In this document: piece by piece, positions 6,923 to 8,968 of the stretch
Layout: every line of letters begins with the position of its first letter
How positions within the stretch are numbered: the stretch's first letter is position 1
NCBI GenBank assembly: GCA_013362555.1
Contig: JABFVX010000399.1
Location: forward strand, 1-8,968
Direction of reading: 5' to 3'
Source: Mycobacteriaceae bacterium
Lineage (GTDB): Bacteria; Actinomycetota; Actinomycetes; Mycobacteriales; Mycobacteriaceae
Length of the DNA stretch: 8,968 nt
Made by a program: the position numbers and the translations under genes
The notes under the pieces: generated by a model
Told to the model about the DNA's origin: nothing
Seen by the model: only the letters and a program-made list of their open reading frames with translations
Databases searched by the model: none

Positions 6923-8245
6923 TCACATGCCTTTGCATTCGATGATGGGCGGCGGGTAGCTCGGGCAGGCGCCGAGGTGGCGCCACGGGCGGTGCGCCGC
7001 GGCTGCGGGGATGTCCGCCAGCTCGGGGAGCCAGCGGCGGACGTAGTCGCCGTCGGGGTCGTACCGTTCGGCCTGCCGCAGTGGATTGAGCACTCGATTG
7101 GGTCTGGTGTCGGTGCCGGTGCCGGCGATCCACTGCCAATTCATCTGATTGTTGGCGACGTCGGCGTCGACGAGCCAGCGGCGGAAGTGCGCCGCCCCGA
7201 TCCGCCAGTCGACGCCGAGCGACTTGGTGAGGAAGCTGGCTGCGATGAGTCGGGCGCGGCCCGGCATCCAGCCCTCTTCGAGCAGTTGGCGCAGCCCGGC
7301 GTCGACGATCGGGAATCCGGTGCGGCCGGCGCGCCACGCCGCGACGGCCTGCTCGTCCTCGCGCGGCCGCGGACGGCGGGGGCGGTAGTCCTGCCACGCC
7401 GCTTCCGGGCGCGCGGCGAGCACTTGGTGGTGGAAGTCGCGCCAGGCCAGCTGACGTGCGAACGCCTGGCCGCTCGGCGTGGTCAACGGCACCCGGTGCA
7501 GCACCTCGATAGGCGACAGGCAGCCGAAATGCAGGTACGGCGACAACCTCGACGTAGCGTCGGCGCCGAGGCGGTCGGACTCGTCGACATACCGGGACCC
7601 GTGCCGCAGCAGCCAGCGGGCCAGCGATTTCCGGGCCGTGATCGCGCCGCCCACCGCCAAGCGGGGCGAACTGTCCGGCGCCGCCGCCGCGAAGTCCGGG
7701 AGCGCGTCGCCCGCGATGTCCGCGACCTGAACGCGTCGCGGCGCCTGCAACGGCCTGCGCATCGGGAGTTCGAGCCAGCGGCGGTAGTACGGAGTGAACA
7801 CCGCGAAGTGGTCGCGGCCCGATGACGGCCGCAGGTCGGCCGGGTCGGTGGCCGTGACGGCGGCGGGGTGGGCGTGCACGGTGCAGCCGCGGCCGCCCAG
7901 CCGCCGCCGCAATGCGGCTTCACGCCTGCGTGCGTACCAGCTGACATCGGCTGCCAGATGCAGACTTTCGGCGCCGGTCTCGACCACCACCTGCTCGACC
8001 GCGGACGGAACGTCGCCGGACCGCACCACCAGCCGACCGCCTATCGACCGCAGTTCCGCGTCCAGCTCGGCGAGCGCGGCCGCCAGGAACCGGGCGCGGT
8101 TGGGTGCGGACCGCGGTCCGCACACGATGCGCTCGTCCACCACGAACAGCGGCACGACCTCCGTCGCGGCGGCGTGTGCGGCGATCAGCGAAGGGTTGTC
8201 GCGGACCCGAAGGTCGCGGGTGAAGAGCAGGATCGAGACAGTCAC
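6923..8245 (-). CDS. phrB: Class I deoxyribodipyrimidine photolyase
   Basis: A 440-residue flavoprotein predicted to split UV-induced cyclobutane pyrimidine dimers using blue light. The N-terminal alpha/beta antenna domain starts with LLFTRDLRVRDNPSL (6-20). The FAD domain has TSRLSPYLHFGCLSP (231-245), QLAWRDF (265-271), TGFPIVDAGLRQL (309-321), and NWQW followed by GTGTDTRPNRVLNP (375-388). The electron-transfer Trp triad of the E. coli enzyme (W306, W359, W382) corresponds to W304, W347 and W370, and the flavin Asn378 to N366. One oddity: the conserved WMHNRLRM reads WMPGRARL (326-333), losing the Asn341 and Met345 equivalents that contact the lesion. I chose GTG at 8245 because GGAGG lies 7 nt upstream and it directly precedes the first strand; an ORF open to 8953 is antisense to the regulator gene. 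It diverges from a CarH/LitR-like regulator, which suggests light control. Confidence 0.93.
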   Translation of the reverse strand: MTVSILLFTRDLRVRDNPSLIAAHAAATEVVPLFVVDERIVCGPRSAPNRARFLAAALAELDAELRSIGGRLVVRSGDVPSAVEQVVVETGAESLHLAADVSWYARRREAALRRRLGGRGCTVHAHPAAVTATDPADLRPSSGRDHFAVFTPYYRRWLELPMRRPLQAPRRVQVADIAGDALPDFAAAAPDSSPRLAVGGAITARKSLARWLLRHGSRYVDESDRLGADATSRLSPYLHFGCLSPIEVLHRVPLTTPSGQAFARQLAWRDFHHQVLAARPEAAWQDYRPRRPRPREDEQAVAAWRAGRTGFPIVDAGLRQLLEEGWMPGRARLIAASFLTKSLGVDWRIGAAHFRRWLVDADVANNQMNWQWIAGTGTDTRPNRVLNPLRQAERYDPDGDYVRRWLPELADIPAAAAHRPWRHLGACPSYPPPIIECKGM

Positions 8246-8252
8246 CGATTCG

Positions 8253-8257
8253 CCTCC
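8253..8257 (-). promoter_or_regulatory. Ribosome binding site deciding the photolyase GTG start
   Basis: GGAGG on the minus strand, 7 nt before GTG at 8245. It rules out the much longer upstream ATG choices in the same frame. Confidence 0.75.
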
Positions 8258-8293
8258 AAACGGCACGGGTCGGTCCGAGATGGCCCGCTCGAT

Positions 8294-8323
8294 CCTATAC
8301 ATATCGATGCAAAATCGATGCAA
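8294..8323 (-). promoter_or_regulatory. Candidate photolyase promoter
   Basis: On the minus strand, TTGCAT (8318-8323) and TATAGG (8294-8299) are 18 bp apart, about 50 bp upstream of the photolyase start. The -35 and most of the spacer coincide with the tandem 11-bp repeats, as expected for a promoter blocked by a bound repressor. The match to consensus is moderate; a dedicated light-response sigma factor is an alternative. Confidence 0.45.
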
Positions 8324-8324
8324 A
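8303..8324. promoter_or_regulatory. Tandem 11-bp direct repeat, candidate CarH/LitR-type operator
   Basis: ATCGATGCAAA occurs twice without a gap, at 8303-8313 and 8314-8324, both copies identical. A looser third copy (6 of 11 matches, TATGTATAGGA on the minus strand at 8293-8303) runs on over the -10. From family knowledge, CarH tetramers bind head-to-tail 11-bp direct repeats over a -35 element, rather than the palindromes used by most MerR proteins. The period, orientation and position fit that mode for the regulator encoded at 8408. Confidence 0.6.
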
Positions 8325-8394
8325 CCGGTGTGCCGGCGTCGCCCTGTCGAGCCCCGCGGCCTGGCGTCCGACCCTCGGGTTCGCGCCGGTCGGG

Positions 8395-8400
8395 CACAAT
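8395..8400 (+). promoter_or_regulatory. Possible -10 of a leaderless regulator transcript
   Basis: CACAAT ends 7 nt before the ATG at 8408 and no Shine-Dalgarno sequence precedes that ATG. A transcript starting at or next to the ATG would be leaderless, which is common in actinobacteria. No clear -35 is seen. Confidence 0.3.
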
Positions 8401-8407
8401 AACGGCC

Positions 8408-8968
8408 ATGTCCGCTGGTTCGGGTCCCGACGTCGCCGGTGGGTACCCGGTGGGCGCGGTGGCGCGCCGCCTCGGTATCCCGACCGCGACCCTGCGCAGC
8501 TGGAACCAGCGCTACCGCATCGGTCCGCCGCGTCGCCGCGCAGGCGAACACCGCCTCTACACCGAGGCCGACGTCGCCCAGCTGCAACGAATGCTGGCGC
8601 TGATCCGCGCGGGCGCCTCGCCGGCAGGCGCGGCCGCGGCGGCACGCGGTCCGGAGGTGGCTTTCGGCGACAGGGGCGCGCTGTTGGCCGCCGCGTTCGC
8701 GCTCGACGCGGCGGCGGCAACCGGCATAGTGGAGACACACCTGCGCGAGCACGGCGTGGCGGCGACCTGGGACGGCTTGTGCAGGCCCGCGTTCGCCGAC
8801 ATCATCGCCGATCAAGGCCGCGGCGTCGGCTGCGTCGACGTGGAGCATCTGCTGTCCTGGTGTGTGACCGCAGTGCTGCAGCGGCTGCGTCCGCCGCCGA
8901 CCGGCGGCGCCGAGCCCGCCGCCGTGCTCGCGTGCACGAGCGGCGAGCACCACGCGCTGCCGCTGGAG
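8408..8968 (+). CDS. MerR-family regulator with CarH/LitR-like B12 light-sensor region, C-terminus beyond right edge
   Basis: 187 codons from ATG at 8408 to the window end with no stop. The MerR DNA-binding domain spans about 13-70: YPVGAVARRLGIPTATLRSW (recognition helix), QRYRIGPPRR wing, and GEHRLYTEADV. A helical bundle follows at about 88-160, and the start of a cobalamin-binding domain appears at 172-187. Compared from memory with Thermus CarH (Trp131, Glu141-His142, His177), E146-H147 are kept in VDVEHLLSW, Gln136 occupies the Trp131 position, and GEHH (179-182) aligns with GERH so that H182 matches the lower cobalt ligand. The ExHxxG motif reads ExHxxP here. CarH/LitR repress photoprotective genes in the dark as adenosylcobalamin-bound tetramers and fall off DNA when light breaks the Co-C bond. 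Divergence from a photolyase gene and the 11-bp repeats between them support this role. The rest of the B12 domain is outside the window. Confidence 0.85.
   Translation, partial: MSAGSGPDVAGGYPVGAVARRLGIPTATLRSWNQRYRIGPPRRRAGEHRLYTEADVAQLQRMLALIRAGASPAGAAAAARGPEVAFGDRGALLAAAFALDAAAATGIVETHLREHGVAATWDGLCRPAFADIIADQGRGVGCVDVEHLLSWCVTAVLQRLRPPPTGGAEPAAVLACTSGEHHALPLE

Noticed and set aside
6923..8953. 676-codon reading of the photolyase frame, starting far upstream
   Set aside because: The extra N-terminal part is antisense to the MerR gene and matches nothing; GTG at 8245 has an ideal ribosome binding site and begins the canonical photolyase fold.

Overview
The window is very GC-rich, with strong third-position GC bias (so long shadow ORFs appear on both strands). 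It carries a complete actinobacterial 'conservon', type VII-secretion-like proteins and an actinobacterial-style class I photolyase. Together these point to a filamentous or mycolic-acid actinomycete, most plausibly Nocardia or a close relative. The genus is inferred from gene content, not proven.

Layout. (1) 1-2138, minus strand: a small WXG-type protein and, overlapping it by ATGA, a large multidomain protein that runs off the left edge. Both look like type VII (ESX) secretion substrates. (2) 2139-2242: a 104-bp gap with a 10-bp perfect inverted repeat flanking a possible -10 element, and a GC-rich dyad that may terminate the upstream operon. (3) 2243-5886, minus strand: a four-gene conservon, cvnA-cvnB-cvnC-cvnD. 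It encodes a membrane sensor with a histidine-kinase-like ATPase domain, a roadblock/LC7 protein, a DUF742 protein and an MglA/Ras-like GTPase, tightly packed with overlapping start and stop codons. (4) 5887-6058: a divergent promoter region. (5) 6059-6700, plus strand: a RibD/DHFR-fold reductase. (6) 6752-6825, plus strand: tRNA-Pro(TGG), followed by hairpins. (7) 6923-8245, minus strand: a class I photolyase. (8) 8246-8407: a divergent intergenic region with two perfect, abutting 11-bp direct repeats over the likely photolyase promoter. (9) 8408 to the right edge, plus strand: a MerR regulator whose sensor part resembles the B12-dependent light sensors CarH/LitR.

How the genes may work together. 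The right end looks like a self-contained light-response unit: a CarH/LitR-like repressor would sit on the 11-bp tandem repeats, block the photolyase promoter in the dark and release it in light. The regulator keeps the EH pair and the candidate cobalamin-ligand His of CarH. It lacks the CarH tryptophan and the Gly of the ExHxxG motif, so its photochemistry may differ. The conservon is a membrane-to-GTPase signalling module of unknown stimulus. It lies just upstream of the ESX-like pair on the same strand, but whether the two are functionally linked cannot be told from sequence alone.
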